Shown here: positions 37,681 to 46,850 of the stretch, in pieces
Layout of the letters: the number at the start of each line of letters is the position of its first letter
Position numbering within the stretch: position 1 is the first letter of the stretch
DNA from: Candidatus Fermentithermobacillaceae bacterium
GTDB taxonomy: Bacteria; Bacillota; Sulfobacillia; Fermentithermobacillales; DUSS01
Length of the DNA: 64,000 bases
Assembly (NCBI GenBank): GCA_014896535.1
Contig: JADBKE010000001.1
Coordinates: 1 to 64,000 of the forward strand
Reading direction: 5' to 3'
The notes under the pieces: generated by a model
What the model was told of the DNA's origin: nothing
Seen by the model: only the letters and a program-made list of their open reading frames with translations
The model's database searches: none
Made by a program: the position numbers and the translations under genes

Positions 37681-37708
37681 GGCAAGACCAGCGCGTGAAC
37701 CATAACCC

Positions 37709-37738
37709 AGTCTAACAGAGCTTTTCCTCAGATATCAA
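37709..37738 (-). promoter_or_regulatory. Candidate promoter of the GH18 gene
   Basis: TTGATA (37738-37733), 18-bp spacer, TAGACT (37714-37709). A fair sigma-A match about 30 bp before the GH18 frame. No sigma-E, -G or -K pair is convincing. Confidence 0.4.
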
Positions 37739-37865
37739 TCGCGAGCTCGAGCAGGAATTTGAGCCCCGGAACGGACCTCGCCTTAATTCACGCGGGGAAA
37801 CCAGGTCAGCCCGCTCGAAGGCCAAAATGCGCGGAGATGAAAAGTATAGAACGATGGAAACCATG

Positions 37866-37892
37866 GAAGGAATTTGATGGAACGTGAAGAAT
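37866..37892 (+). promoter_or_regulatory. Sigma-H-type promoter of the histidine kinase gene
   Basis: GAAGGAATT (37866-37874), 11-bp spacer, GAAGAAT (37886-37892), then AT. It matches RnAGGAwWW-N11-12-RnnGAATww at every defined position, 28 bp before the ATG. Sigma-H drives kinA, spo0F and spo0A in B. subtilis. Confidence 0.65.
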
Positions 37893-37920
37893 ATATCTCG
37901 CTCGGGAGAGGGTGAGGGGG

Positions 37921-38577
37921 ATGTCCGACGTTGTCAGAGGCGCCGTTGAGGCCTTCGGCGTTGTGCATTCGCTCAAAAACCACGTCTCGTCGTTGCGAGT
38001 CCTGATGGGATTGATAGAGCCGCGCCTTTCCGGCTCCGATTACGAGAAGTACCACCGCCTCATGAAACGGGAGCTCGAGGACATATCCCAGCTCATTCTG
38101 TGTATTCAGGACGGCCGCGACCCCGACCGGCAGCAGGTAAACCTGAAAGATCTTCTGAAGGACCTTCATTCTTTGATGGCGCCGAGGAGCCAGCTGGCTC
38201 GAGTTGACACCGAACTCGTATTACCCGAAGACCTGCCCGACATCCGCGGAAACCTGCTGTTCCTCGCGGAAGCCTTTCGAAACGTCTGGGAAAACGCCAT
38301 AGAGGCATTGGAGCGAGGAGGAAAACTCAGGATCACCGCAGGGAAATCTCAGGACACCCGGGGACGCCCCGCTGTCGAAGTGACTTTCGAGGACAACGGG
38401 CCGGGCATTCCGCCGGCGATACTCTCCCATATCACAACCCCTTTCGTCACCACAAAACAACACGGAATGGGACTGGGCCTCTCCACCGCCAGGTCCATCG
38501 TGGAGAGACACGGGGGCGAGCTGGACATATCTTCGGGCCCGTGGGGAACGAGCGTAACCTTCCGACTTCCCGTGTGA
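37921..38577 (+). CDS. Sensorless cytosolic histidine kinase, Spo0B/SpoOB_a-like DHp
   Basis: This 218-residue soluble protein has only a dimerisation/phosphoacceptor helix pair and a GHKL ATPase. The likely phosphoacceptor is His in VVHSLKNHVSSLRVLMGLI (near residue 17), resembling the HxLxN pattern of Spo0B and related kinases. N box VWENAIEAL, G1 DNGPGIPP, F-box TPFVTTK and G2 GMGLGLSTARSIVERHGG are intact, unlike Spo0B, whose ATPase is degenerate. There is no sensor or membrane segment. A near-perfect sigma-H promoter precedes it and the gerA operon follows 50 bp on. A role in the Spo0A phosphorelay is inference. Confidence 0.85.
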   Translation: MSDVVRGAVEAFGVVHSLKNHVSSLRVLMGLIEPRLSGSDYEKYHRLMKRELEDISQLILCIQDGRDPDRQQVNLKDLLKDLHSLMAPRSQLARVDTELVLPEDLPDIRGNLLFLAEAFRNVWENAIEALERGGKLRITAGKSQDTRGRPAVEVTFEDNGPGIPPAILSHITTPFVTTKQHGMGLGLSTARSIVERHGGELDISSGPWGTSVTFRLPV

Positions 38578-38627
38578 CTCCGTTTTCGCGGGCACGATGT
38601 GGGAAGAATATAGTCGGTGAGATAGGG

Positions 38628-40310
38628 GTGAGATTTCCCAATCCCTGGAGGAAGGTCTTGTCCATACTCTTTTCGGCGAGAGGCCGTTCGGAAAGGGTCC
38701 AGTTTTCCCTGGGGTCCAGACCGCTGAAGGGCGAGATGCCGCCCCAACCGCCCGTGAACAAGCGACCTAAGCGTCCCCTGTCCAACAAGCTGGACGACAA
38801 TTTGAAGACGCTGAAAGAGATCTTCCACGTGCCGGATTCCTCCGACATCGTGGTCCGGGAGATGACCATGGCCGAACCTCACCAGCGAGTCGCGCTCATG
38901 TACGTGGAGGGTCTGGCGAGCTTTGACAAGCTCTACCACTCCGTGCTCGAGCCGATTTTGATCTTCTCGGAACTCCGCAAATCTCGGGAGAAAAGCCTCC
39001 TGGCGAGGCTGAAAGAATCTCTCCTGACCTCCGGGCAAGTCAGCGAGAGCAAGGACATAGACGACCTCGTCGAGCGCATAACCATGGGGGACACGGCCAT
39101 CCTCATCGACGGGGAAAACATAGCTTTAGCCGTAGAGACCAAGGGCTGGGAACACCGGCAGGTCGAGCAAACTCTCACCGAACGCATCGTCCGAGGCCCT
39201 CAAACGGGCTTTTCGGAGGTGATCCGTTCCAACACCGCGCTGATAAGGACCGTGATTCACAGCCCCGACCTGGTAATGGAAAACGTAACGGTGGGAGAGC
39301 GTTCCCCGACCCAGGTCGTGCTCGCGTACATACGGGGACTCGCCAACGACAAAATCGTTCAGGAGCTCAAGCGCCGCCTGGGTTCTGTCAGCGTGGACAC
39401 GGTACTGAGCTCGGGCGACCTCGAGAAACTCATCGAAGATGCTCCTTCTCTCATCCCCACCATTCTCAGCACCGAAAGACCCGACCGCGTGGCGAGCTTC
39501 CTCCTGGAAGGAGCCTGCGCAATTCTGGTAGCCGGGGACCCTTTTGCCCTCGTGTGCCCCGTGACTTTCTACGCGTTTCTCCATAGCCCGGAAGACGCTT
39601 ACTTGAGGTGGCCTTACGGAAGCATACTCAGGTTGATCCGGACCTTCTCGTTTTTCGTGGCGCTTTACTTCCTGGGCGTGTACGTAGCCATCGTCCTGTA
39701 CCACCCCGAAATGATCCCTACGGTGCTTACTATGGCGCTGGCTTCGGCCAGAGAGTTCATACCTCTCCCGATGGTGGTAGAGGTGTTCATAATGTATGTA
39801 GGCTTCGAACTCATTAGAGAAGCCGGTATACGCATTCCGTCACCCATCGGAACCACCATCGGAATTGTGGGAGCTCTCCTCATCGGCGAAGCGGCTGTGA
39901 GAGCTTCGGTGGTCAGTCCCATCATGGTGATCCTGATCGCCGTGACGGCTCTGGCATCACTCACCATACCCAGTCAGGAACTCCAAATGTCCCTGCGCCT
40001 CGGCACCCCCGTTTTCATTCTGGTGGGAGCGGCGTTCGGTCTTTACGGCATAGTGGCCCTCACCTTCATGCTCCTGTGCTACTTGATGTCTCTCCGGAGC
40101 ATCGGGGTGCCTTTCTTCTCGCCGGTATCGCCCACGAGAGCGTCGGCTCCCGATGTCGTGTTGAGAGGGCCCACGTGGAAAATGAGCCTCCGGCCACCCT
40201 TCCTCCGCCCCAAAGATCTTCGCAGGCAGCCCCGGGTATCGAGGTTGTGGGATCGCGGCCAAACTTTAGAACGGGAGGCATCCGAAGAAGGCGATGTCCA
40301 GCAGGACTAA
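38628..40310 (+). CDS. Spore germinant receptor A subunit (GerA/GerKA family)
   Basis: The A subunit of a nutrient germinant receptor in the spore inner membrane. The N-terminal hydrophilic domain (about residues 40-310) has NLKTLKEIFHVPDSSDIVVRE, GMGDTAILIDG-like and SPTQVVLAYIRGLAN, and then about five membrane segments carry the family DPFALVCPVTFYAFLHSPEDAYLRWPYGS-type block, PIGTTIGIVGALLIGEAAV and RLGTPVFILVGAAFG. GTG at 38628 after GGTGAG gives 560 residues; the longer frame is preferred by no ribosome site. Overlaps the end of nothing upstream; 50 bp after the kinase. Confidence 0.93.
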   Translation: MRFPNPWRKVLSILFSARGRSERVQFSLGSRPLKGEMPPQPPVNKRPKRPLSNKLDDNLKTLKEIFHVPDSSDIVVREMTMAEPHQRVALMYVEGLASFDKLYHSVLEPILIFSELRKSREKSLLARLKESLLTSGQVSESKDIDDLVERITMGDTAILIDGENIALAVETKGWEHRQVEQTLTERIVRGPQTGFSEVIRSNTALIRTVIHSPDLVMENVTVGERSPTQVVLAYIRGLANDKIVQELKRRLGSVSVDTVLSSGDLEKLIEDAPSLIPTILSTERPDRVASFLLEGACAILVAGDPFALVCPVTFYAFLHSPEDAYLRWPYGSILRLIRTFSFFVALYFLGVYVAIVLYHPEMIPTVLTMALASAREFIPLPMVVEVFIMYVGFELIREAGIRIPSPIGTTIGIVGALLIGEAAVRASVVSPIMVILIAVTALASLTIPSQELQMSLRLGTPVFILVGAAFGLYGIVALTFMLLCYLMSLRSIGVPFFSPVSPTRASAPDVVLRGPTWKMSLRPPFLRPKDLRRQPRVSRLWDRGQTLEREASEEGDVQQD

Positions 40311-40332
40311 CGCGCGGCGGGGAGGGGGTCAC

Positions 40333-41640
40333 ATGCATCAGATCACGGGATCCGACCTGGAGCAGCCGTGTTCACAGGCACGCCCCGACCGTCCGCCGCA
40401 ATCTGCCCCAGACCGCTCGCCTTTACCCTACTCCCAGACGCCGTCCCTCGGGCACATCGACTCCAACCAGGTCGTCGTATTGCTTCTATACCTGACGGCC
40501 TCCACGGCATTCCTGGCTTTTCCGGCTCTGGTGATGACCAGGGCAGGAAGTGCTGGATGGCTTTCCATGGCCCTGTCGGCTGGATTGGGGTACATAGCCC
40601 TGTGGGGGTGGATTCGGTGGTCGGAAACCACGGCGAGCAAAGGATTCGTTCCCGCGCTCAGGGAGACTCTGGGGCGTTTTTTCGGCGACTTCGTTGGGTT
40701 CCTGGTTTTCTCGTATCTTCTCTCGTCCACGGGTCTCTTGGCCAGAGTATTCTCGGGCGGCACCATTATCGGTCTCCTTCCGGAGGTTCCCATTGAGATA
40801 CTTCAGGGAACGCTGATCGTCGTATCTGCTTTTGGGGCGTGGTTGGGACTGGAGCCGGTGGCGAGAACCGGTGTGGTCCTCGCCCCCGTGGTAACGGTTT
40901 CGCTGAGCGTTGTCCTTCTCGCTTCGTATCGTCTGGTGGACTTCAGACACGTTTTCCCTCTTTGGGGTCTGGGTCCTCTGCCCGTATTGAAACAGGGTCT
41001 GCGGGGAGCGGGAATATTCGCAAACGTCAGCGCCCTGGTGATTCTCAAGGCATACATGCGGAATCCGCGACTTTTGAGAGCCGCGGGGATGTGGGGAATG
41101 TCTCTCGGTGCCTTTTTCATGGTAATCACTACGCTGGTCGTCGCAGCAGCTTTTCCCTACCCCGAAAGCACGAGACAGCTGTTCCCCCTGGGTGTCCTGG
41201 CCAGGTCCATCATGCTAGGCAAGTTTCTTCAGCGACTTGAGGCGCTGTTCAGTTTCTCATGGTTTTTTTCCATAGCCGTCAACCTGGCAATCGCTTACGT
41301 CCTGTCCCTTATCGTCTTTTCACAGCTTTCCGATAGCCAAACCGTTAGGCCTTACGTATTTCCCGTGTCATCTTTCACGTTCGGCCTGGGACTCCTCCCG
41401 CCCTCCCTCGTCCACGCGGTGAGTTGGCTCGACGCCATTTACAGCTGGGCTGGCAACTCGGTCCTCTGGCTGGGGTGGGCTCTGTACTTCATCTCACGGG
41501 TCAGATACGGAAACCGGTCGGGCCGAACCGGAACCGGCGGCGACACCGTCCGGCGTCGAGAAGGCAACGGTCCCGGAGATCGGGCCAACCGGTCCAAGGG
41601 CGTCGTCCCTGGTGGCGCAACAGGAGGCGATGGCTCGTGA
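40333..41640 (+). CDS. Spore germinant receptor B subunit (GerB/GerKB family permease)
   Basis: The B subunit is related to amino-acid permeases and is thought to bind or gate the germinant signal. It has about 10 hydrophobic segments over 435 residues, starting with IDSNQVVVLLLYLTASTAFLAFPALV and including RLEALFSFSWFFSIAVNLAIAYVLS. An extra hydrophilic N-terminus of about 35 residues and a basic C-terminal tail are present. ATG at 40333 with GGGGAGGGGG is favoured over 40294. The end overlaps gerC by GTGA. Confidence 0.9.
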   Translation: MHQITGSDLEQPCSQARPDRPPQSAPDRSPLPYSQTPSLGHIDSNQVVVLLLYLTASTAFLAFPALVMTRAGSAGWLSMALSAGLGYIALWGWIRWSETTASKGFVPALRETLGRFFGDFVGFLVFSYLLSSTGLLARVFSGGTIIGLLPEVPIEILQGTLIVVSAFGAWLGLEPVARTGVVLAPVVTVSLSVVLLASYRLVDFRHVFPLWGLGPLPVLKQGLRGAGIFANVSALVILKAYMRNPRLLRAAGMWGMSLGAFFMVITTLVVAAAFPYPESTRQLFPLGVLARSIMLGKFLQRLEALFSFSWFFSIAVNLAIAYVLSLIVFSQLSDSQTVRPYVFPVSSFTFGLGLLPPSLVHAVSWLDAIYSWAGNSVLWLGWALYFISRVRYGNRSGRTGTGGDTVRRREGNGPGDRANRSKGVVPGGATGGDGS

Positions 41641-42929
41641 GAAGCACAGCTTCTCAGGGAACGGCCCTCAGGGTGACCGTGGTCGGGCTCCTCGTCATAT
41701 TCACCAGCGCGGCGGCGGGGGGATGCTACGGGATGCGCGAGCTCGAAGATTTGAGCCTCATCACGTTACTCGGGATCGACAAGGGAAAGACGGACCCGAT
41801 CCTGGTGACGGCGGTCGTTGCCATACCCCGGCGGATAAGACCGAGTGCCGCAGGAGGTGGAGGGGGCGAAGGGAAACCCGTCGTGGTGGTATCCAGAGAG
41901 GGAAAGTCCATCGTCCACGCACTGCAACGAATAGACGAGTCACTGGCGCGGGACGTCACCACCATCGAGACTACATACGTGGTGCTGGGCGAGGAGCTGG
42001 CCAGGGAAGACGCCAGCTGCATTTTGGACGTATTCACGAGGAACCTGGAATTTCGCCACACTACGCTCATAGCGGTCTGCCAGGGGACAGCTCAAGATTT
42101 CCTGACACGTCTTTCTCCGGCCGTCGAAGCTGACCCCGCCACCTACCTCGTGGGCCTTACCACGGTGGCGTATAACGATCTCGGGGTCTCACCCTTGGTC
42201 ACCGTACACGAATTCGTTTTGGCCGCCACGACTGTAGAATCGGAACCTTTCGTTCCGTACTTGGTCACAACCAGGAAAACTCAGGAAAAAGTGCCGCCGC
42301 CGCAGGGGGGAGAAAAGAAGCAGGGCGAGGAAGGCAGTGAAGCGGGCCAGGGCGGTGGTGGTCAGGAAGGGGAAGAGGTCGTAGCCGTCCGGGGAGGAGC
42401 TGTTTTCAGGGTTTCCGACGGGAAAATCAAGATGGTGGGAACCTTGGACCCGAGGGAGACCACGGCCGCCCTCATAATGAGGGGAGAGCTCCGGCGAGGA
42501 AACATCGAGATTTCCTTGCCTGGCGCGCCGGGAACACAGTCGATTATAAAGTTCCACCACATCTCCGCCCATCCCAGGGTGGAGAGAAACGGCCGGGAGA
42601 TCCAGGTCACTTACAAGGTCAGGGTAACCGCTTCCCTCGATGAGGCACAGGGTCAGTCTCAGGAAGTATCCCCTCGATTCGCCAGTGCAATAGCAAGAAC
42701 CTGCACCGAGGAGCTCCGGGCTCTTCTCGAAAGGACGATCGAGAAACTCAAATCTATGCGCTCCGACTCCGTCGATCTGGGCATGTCGGTCCACGCAAAG
42801 TTCGCAACGTGGAAAGAATGGGAGGAGTTCGACTGGCCTTCGCAGTTTCCCCAAACCCGCGTATCCTTCGACGTCAAAGTCTTCGTATTCACGACCGGGT
42901 TCACGTCAAGGCCGCCCGTGCCCAGGTAA
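41637..42929 (+). CDS. Spore germinant receptor C subunit (GerC/GerKC lipoprotein)
   Basis: The C subunit is a lipoprotein on the outer face of the spore inner membrane. The N-terminus has a hydrophobic signal (TVVGLLVIFTSAAAGGC; Cys near residue 27 of a loose lipobox), followed directly by the family GMRELEDLSLITLLGIDKGK. The C-terminal domain (about 290-420) includes VSFDVKVFVFTTGF. An unusual Gly/Glu/Gln-rich insert (about 205-240, KKQGEEGSEAGQGGGGQEG) separates the two halves. GTG start with AGGAGG nine bases upstream, 430 aa. Confidence 0.9.
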   Translation: MRSTASQGTALRVTVVGLLVIFTSAAAGGCYGMRELEDLSLITLLGIDKGKTDPILVTAVVAIPRRIRPSAAGGGGGEGKPVVVVSREGKSIVHALQRIDESLARDVTTIETTYVVLGEELAREDASCILDVFTRNLEFRHTTLIAVCQGTAQDFLTRLSPAVEADPATYLVGLTTVAYNDLGVSPLVTVHEFVLAATTVESEPFVPYLVTTRKTQEKVPPPQGGEKKQGEEGSEAGQGGGGQEGEEVVAVRGGAVFRVSDGKIKMVGTLDPRETTAALIMRGELRRGNIEISLPGAPGTQSIIKFHHISAHPRVERNGREIQVTYKVRVTASLDEAQGQSQEVSPRFASAIARTCTEELRALLERTIEKLKSMRSDSVDLGMSVHAKFATWKEWEEFDWPSQFPQTRVSFDVKVFVFTTGFTSRPPVPR

Positions 42930-43038
42930 TTTCTCGTTGGCCGGACCGCAGCCGGACCGTCGCGTCCCGGCACGCGTCTTCCGAACCCCAAGCGGCGGCC
43001 CCCAGCAGGGAACCGGCAACTCCGTGCCGAAATCGGTA

Positions 43039-43779
43039 ATGAAGCCCACCATGTCCAACGAGCATCGCACGACAAATCGATTCGAGTCCCTGTGCCGGGA
43101 TGAGATGGAACTCCGGCGCAAGGGATACAGGTACATAGCAGGAGTGGACGAAGCGGGAAGGGGGCCTATGGCCGGTCCCGTGGTAGCCGCCGCGGTAGTC
43201 CTCCGGCCCGACGCTTTCATTCCCCTGCTCGACGACTCGAAAAAACTCGCACCCCGCGTTCGGGAAGCGCTTTTTCACGAGGTGCTGGAACAGGCGGTTG
43301 CGGTGGGAATAGGGATCAGATCTGCGCGCTTCGTGGACATGAAAGGAATCGCCGAGGCCACGTACGCGGCGATGAGACAAGCCGTGCTTGCGCTGGCAAG
43401 GCGCGGGCATCCTCCCGAACTCGTGCTGGTGGACGGAAACCGCCCCGTACCTGCTCTGCCGTTTCCGCAACAAACGCGGGTGAGGGGCGATTCTGCCGTC
43501 GCCTGCATAGCAGCGGCCTCGATCATAGCTAAGGTGATGCGCGACCGCATCATGGCTTCATATCAAGATCTTTACCCGGAATACGGTTTCAGCAAGCATA
43601 AGGGTTATTGCACCGCAGACCACCGCAAAAACCTGGAGAGATTGGGCCCGTGTCCTATCCACCGCCGGAGTTTCTCCCCGGTTCAACTAGCCGATGATGT
43701 TCTCGACGAGCTCCATCCTCTCGCCGTCGATGAGGACGGCATCGAGCCTCCAGGGTGTATCCATGGGGAGCCCTTTTGA
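43039..43779 (+). CDS. rnhB: Ribonuclease HII
   Basis: RNase HII removes ribonucleotides from DNA. YIAGVDEAGRGPMAGPVVAAAVV carries the first catalytic Asp-Glu; further acids are in LVLVDGN and in DSAVACIAAASIIAKVMRDR. The C-terminus YPEYGFSKHKGYCTADH is typical. The frame is open to 42937, but the best supported starts are ATG at 43039 or 43051; neither ribosome site is strong. The 3' end overlaps the convergent yraN by 93 bp. Confidence 0.93.
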   Translation: MKPTMSNEHRTTNRFESLCRDEMELRRKGYRYIAGVDEAGRGPMAGPVVAAAVVLRPDAFIPLLDDSKKLAPRVREALFHEVLEQAVAVGIGIRSARFVDMKGIAEATYAAMRQAVLALARRGHPPELVLVDGNRPVPALPFPQQTRVRGDSAVACIAAASIIAKVMRDRIMASYQDLYPEYGFSKHKGYCTADHRKNLERLGPCPIHRRSFSPVQLADDVLDELHPLAVDEDGIEPPGCIHGEPF

Positions 43780-44057
43780 GGCCATGTAAGCGGAAATTGA
43801 ACCTCTCAGCCGGCAAAGTTTCTTCCCGGTGAGGGAAACGCCGGCCTGGACCAGCGCACCTTTTCTCCGGAACCTCACTTCCACGAAAACCAGGGTGTCT
43901 CCGTTCCAGCAAACAAGGTCGATTTCACCCATTCTCCACCGCCAGTTCTGCCCTACCACCCGGTAGCCTTTCCCCTCGAGGAATTCCCGGGCACGGTCCT
44001 CCCAGAAACGTCCGATCTCCTTGCGGGAACCCGTCGCCCACCCCTCCGTCCGGGCAT
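43687..44057 (-). CDS. yraN: YraN/UPF0102 family nuclease-like protein, start out of frame
   Basis: YraN proteins are small PD-(D/E)xK-like predicted nucleases of unconfirmed role. The core NWRWRMGEIDLVCWNGDTLVFVEVRFR is intact, with Glu, Asp and E-x-R catalytic-like residues. Reading upstream in frame gives the normal N-terminal block (RKEIGRFWEDRAREFLEGKGYRVVG), but no start codon lies between it and the comM stop. ATG at 44057 would give a natural start if one base were missing from the G runs at 44038-44044. Probably an intact gene with a sequencing indel. Confidence 0.8.
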
Positions 44058-44058
44058 T

Positions 44059-45573
44059 CTACAGTAGAAAGCAGTCTCTGTACGCCAGAGCTTCCGCCAC
44101 ATGCACTTCCTCCACTCGAGGCGAGTCGTCCAGATCGGCGATGGTGAGACTTACCTTCAGGATTTTGTGATAGGCTCTGGCGGAAAGACCCAGCTCGTCG
44201 AAGCCGCGATGCAGGACCTTCTTCGCCTCTTTTGAGAGGTTCACGTATCTGGACACGTCCTTCACCGGAATCTGCGAGTTGGTGAGAAAGCCCTCGCCCG
44301 AGAACCTCTCCATCTGTCGCCTCCTGGCTCGAGCCACCCTTTCTCTCACGGAGGCGCTGGTCTCCCCCGGAGGGCTCTCGAGATCCTTCAAACTTACCGG
44401 GGGCATCTCCACAAACACATCGAACCTGTCCAGAACAGGGCCGGACAAACGGGAGAGGTATGCACGCCGGGCTCGTTCGTGGCAGGTGCACTCAGCAGAA
44501 GGAAACTTCCCGCACGGGCAGGGGTTGGCTGCTCCCACGAGAAAACACCGGGCCGGAAAGACGACCCTCGCCTTGGACCTCACCACAATCGCGACCCCCT
44601 CTTCCAGCGGCTGCCTCAGAGCGTCCAGCGCCGCCCGGGAAAAGTGGGGCATCTCATCGAGAAACAGGACTCCCCTGTGGGCGAGAGTCACTTCCCCCGG
44701 TTTTGGAATGACTCCGCCTCCCACAAGGGCCTGGGGAGTAACGGTGTGATGCGGCGCTCTGAAGGGCCTGTGTCTTATCAGCCCGGCCTCGGGAGGAAGG
44801 ATGTCGGCGACGCTGTGTATGGCCGTCACTTCGACGGACTCGTCCGGGCCGAGTTCCGGCATTATTCCGGGAATGGCCCGCGCCAGGAGGGTCTTTCCCG
44901 AGCCGGGGCTGCCAATCAGAAGAATGTTGTGGCCCCCGCTCACCGCCACCTCCAGAGCTCGCTTGGCAGTCTCCTGTCCCCGGATGTCGGCCAGGTCCAC
45001 CGCCGCATTTTCGCCCTGCTCCTCTCGACCCTTTGTGCTTCCGGCGGGCGGCAGGTCGATCGCCCCCGAGAGAAAATGCACTACTTCTTCGAGATTGGAC
45101 GCGGTCTTGACTTCGCCGTCCTCAAGCCACCCCACTTCCGCCCGATTGGCACGGGGCACCACTACCCGCCGGTGGCCGTTCCTGATGACCGAAAGGACCA
45201 TGGGAAGAATGCCGGGAGTTCTCCTGATCTCTCCGTCCAGGGCGAGCTCCCCCAGGAGCACGTAGTCGGAACGCGGACCGTTCAAGGGCAAGCCTCCCGA
45301 AGCCCGGAGTATTCCCACGGCTATCGCCAGGTCAAGATGGGAACCCTCCTTGTGGATGCCAGCCGGTGCCAGGTTCACCACGATGCGTCTTGACGGCAGC
45401 TCGTAACCCGAGTTGCGGATAGCCGAGCGCACCCTGTGTTTGGCCTCCCTGACCGACGCATCGCCCAGCCCGATGATTTCGATGCACGGCAGCCCGCCGG
45501 CGATATCGACTTCCACCGACACCAGAATACCCTCGATTCCGAGCAGCGTTGCGCTGTATGCTCGCGCAAACAC
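44059..45573 (-). CDS. comM: YifB/ComM-family Mg chelatase-like AAA+ ATPase
   Basis: ComM family helicase-like ATPase; in Vibrio and Haemophilus it promotes branch migration during transformation, and it is widespread in non-competent bacteria. The N-terminal Lon-like domain (residues 1-170: YSATLLGIEGILVSVEVDI, HLDLAIAVGIL) precedes the Mg-chelatase ATPase with Walker A GSPGSGKTLLAR, Walker B VLFLDEMPHF and a C-terminal helical domain. GTG at 45573 after GAGGTG gives 504 aa, normal. dprA is in this window but not adjacent, unlike the usual order. Confidence 0.92.
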   Translation of the reverse strand: MFARAYSATLLGIEGILVSVEVDIAGGLPCIEIIGLGDASVREAKHRVRSAIRNSGYELPSRRIVVNLAPAGIHKEGSHLDLAIAVGILRASGGLPLNGPRSDYVLLGELALDGEIRRTPGILPMVLSVIRNGHRRVVVPRANRAEVGWLEDGEVKTASNLEEVVHFLSGAIDLPPAGSTKGREEQGENAAVDLADIRGQETAKRALEVAVSGGHNILLIGSPGSGKTLLARAIPGIMPELGPDESVEVTAIHSVADILPPEAGLIRHRPFRAPHHTVTPQALVGGGVIPKPGEVTLAHRGVLFLDEMPHFSRAALDALRQPLEEGVAIVVRSKARVVFPARCFLVGAANPCPCGKFPSAECTCHERARRAYLSRLSGPVLDRFDVFVEMPPVSLKDLESPPGETSASVRERVARARRRQMERFSGEGFLTNSQIPVKDVSRYVNLSKEAKKVLHRGFDELGLSARAYHKILKVSLTIADLDDSPRVEEVHVAEALAYRDCFLL

Positions 45574-45712
45574 CGGATCACCTCTGGTTGTATACGGTAC
45601 CGCCACCAGTATATGGGACCCACCCGAAATTGACAAGATGCGACCGGACGTGACTTTAGACAGCGAAACGTGCAAGCCCCAGACCGGCTCGGCCCGGCTC
45701 TGCCCCGCAGGG

Positions 45713-46750
45713 TCAAAGCCTAAGCCGGGAGCACAAGCCCACCTTCTCTTTGACTTCCCTCATCTTCGCCGAAGAAATCTCGTAAGCTCGCTCGGCCCCC
45801 TTCTTCAGGATGTCTTCGATTTCGCCGGAGCTCATGAGTTGCGAATATTTCTCCCTCACCGGACGAAGTTTCTCCGCGACGATTTCGGCCAGGTCCGACT
45901 TGAAGACGCCGTACCCTTTCCCTTCATACGCGTCGCGAACCTCTTCCAAACTCTTACCGGAGAAGAGCGAGTAAATGGTCATCAGGTTGGATATGGCAGG
46001 TTTCTTTTCCGGGTCGTACACGACTTCCCTGCCGGAGTCGGTCACCGCTTTTTTGAACTTCCTCGCTATCTCCTCCGGTGGGTCGAGGACCTCGATCCGG
46101 CTGTCCGGGTCCTCGTCGGATTTGGACATCTTCCTCGAGGGGTTCGTCAGGGACATGATCCGGCCGCCCTGGGTCGGGATGAGCGGTTCAGGTACCTTGA
46201 AAGTAACGCCGAAGCGCTTGTTGAACCGTTCCGCCAGATCCCTCGTGAGTTCCACATGCTGCTTCTGGTCCTCCCCTACCGGCACCACATCGGTGTCGTA
46301 TAACAGGATATCCGCGGCCATGAGCACGGGGTAGGTGAAAAGCCCGGCGGTCACCGATTTCTTTCCGCGAGCTTTATCCTTGAACTGGGTCATCCTGCCC
46401 AGCTCGCCGAACGTGGCAACACACTGAAGCACCCAGGCCAGTTCCGAGTGGCTCGGGTTATCAGACTGCACGAAGATACAGGCTTTCGCAGGATCGAGGC
46501 CCGCTGCGACAAACAGAGCGGCCGTAGCCACGGTGCGCTTGCGGAGTTCCACCGGGTCCTGCGGAACCGTGATGGCGTGAAGGTCCACAACCGAGTAAAA
46601 GCAGTCGTAGCCCTCCTGAAAAAGGGCAAACCGTCCGATGGCACCCAGATAGTTCCCGATGTGAAGCGATCCCGACGGCTGGACGCCGGAAAAAACCCTT
46701 TTCCGGATGGTTTTGTCCCCAAGTTCCGTTTGAGCGGAAGAAAGCACCAT
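45713..46750 (-). CDS. trpS: Tryptophanyl-tRNA synthetase
   Basis: Charges tRNA-Trp. Class I HIGH-like motif is PSGSLHIGNYLGAIG (about residue 25), KMSKS is present in NPSRKMSKSDEDPDS, and GEDQKQHVELTRDLAERFN is characteristic of TrpRS. Length 345. ATG at 46750 with GGAGAG nine bases upstream is chosen; the open frame further upstream is T-box leader. Expression is likely controlled by the upstream T-box with a UGG specifier. Confidence 0.96.
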   Translation of the reverse strand: MVLSSAQTELGDKTIRKRVFSGVQPSGSLHIGNYLGAIGRFALFQEGYDCFYSVVDLHAITVPQDPVELRKRTVATAALFVAAGLDPAKACIFVQSDNPSHSELAWVLQCVATFGELGRMTQFKDKARGKKSVTAGLFTYPVLMAADILLYDTDVVPVGEDQKQHVELTRDLAERFNKRFGVTFKVPEPLIPTQGGRIMSLTNPSRKMSKSDEDPDSRIEVLDPPEEIARKFKKAVTDSGREVVYDPEKKPAISNLMTIYSLFSGKSLEEVRDAYEGKGYGVFKSDLAEIVAEKLRPVREKYSQLMSSGEIEDILKKGAERAYEISSAKMREVKEKVGLCSRLRL

Positions 46751-46825
46751 GACCATACTCTCCTTTCCTTCGCGGGTTGTAGTGGAAGGCAGATGCACAG
46801 AGGCGGGACCCGAGTGGCTGAAAAC

Positions 46826-46850
46826 GAAAAACCGCCCCTCGACGGGACGG
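46826..46850 (-). terminator. T-box terminator before trpS
   Basis: A 7-bp GC stem (with one mismatch or wobble) and five Us, partly overlapping the antiterminator region that includes the T-box bulge. Part of the leader above. Confidence 0.9.
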
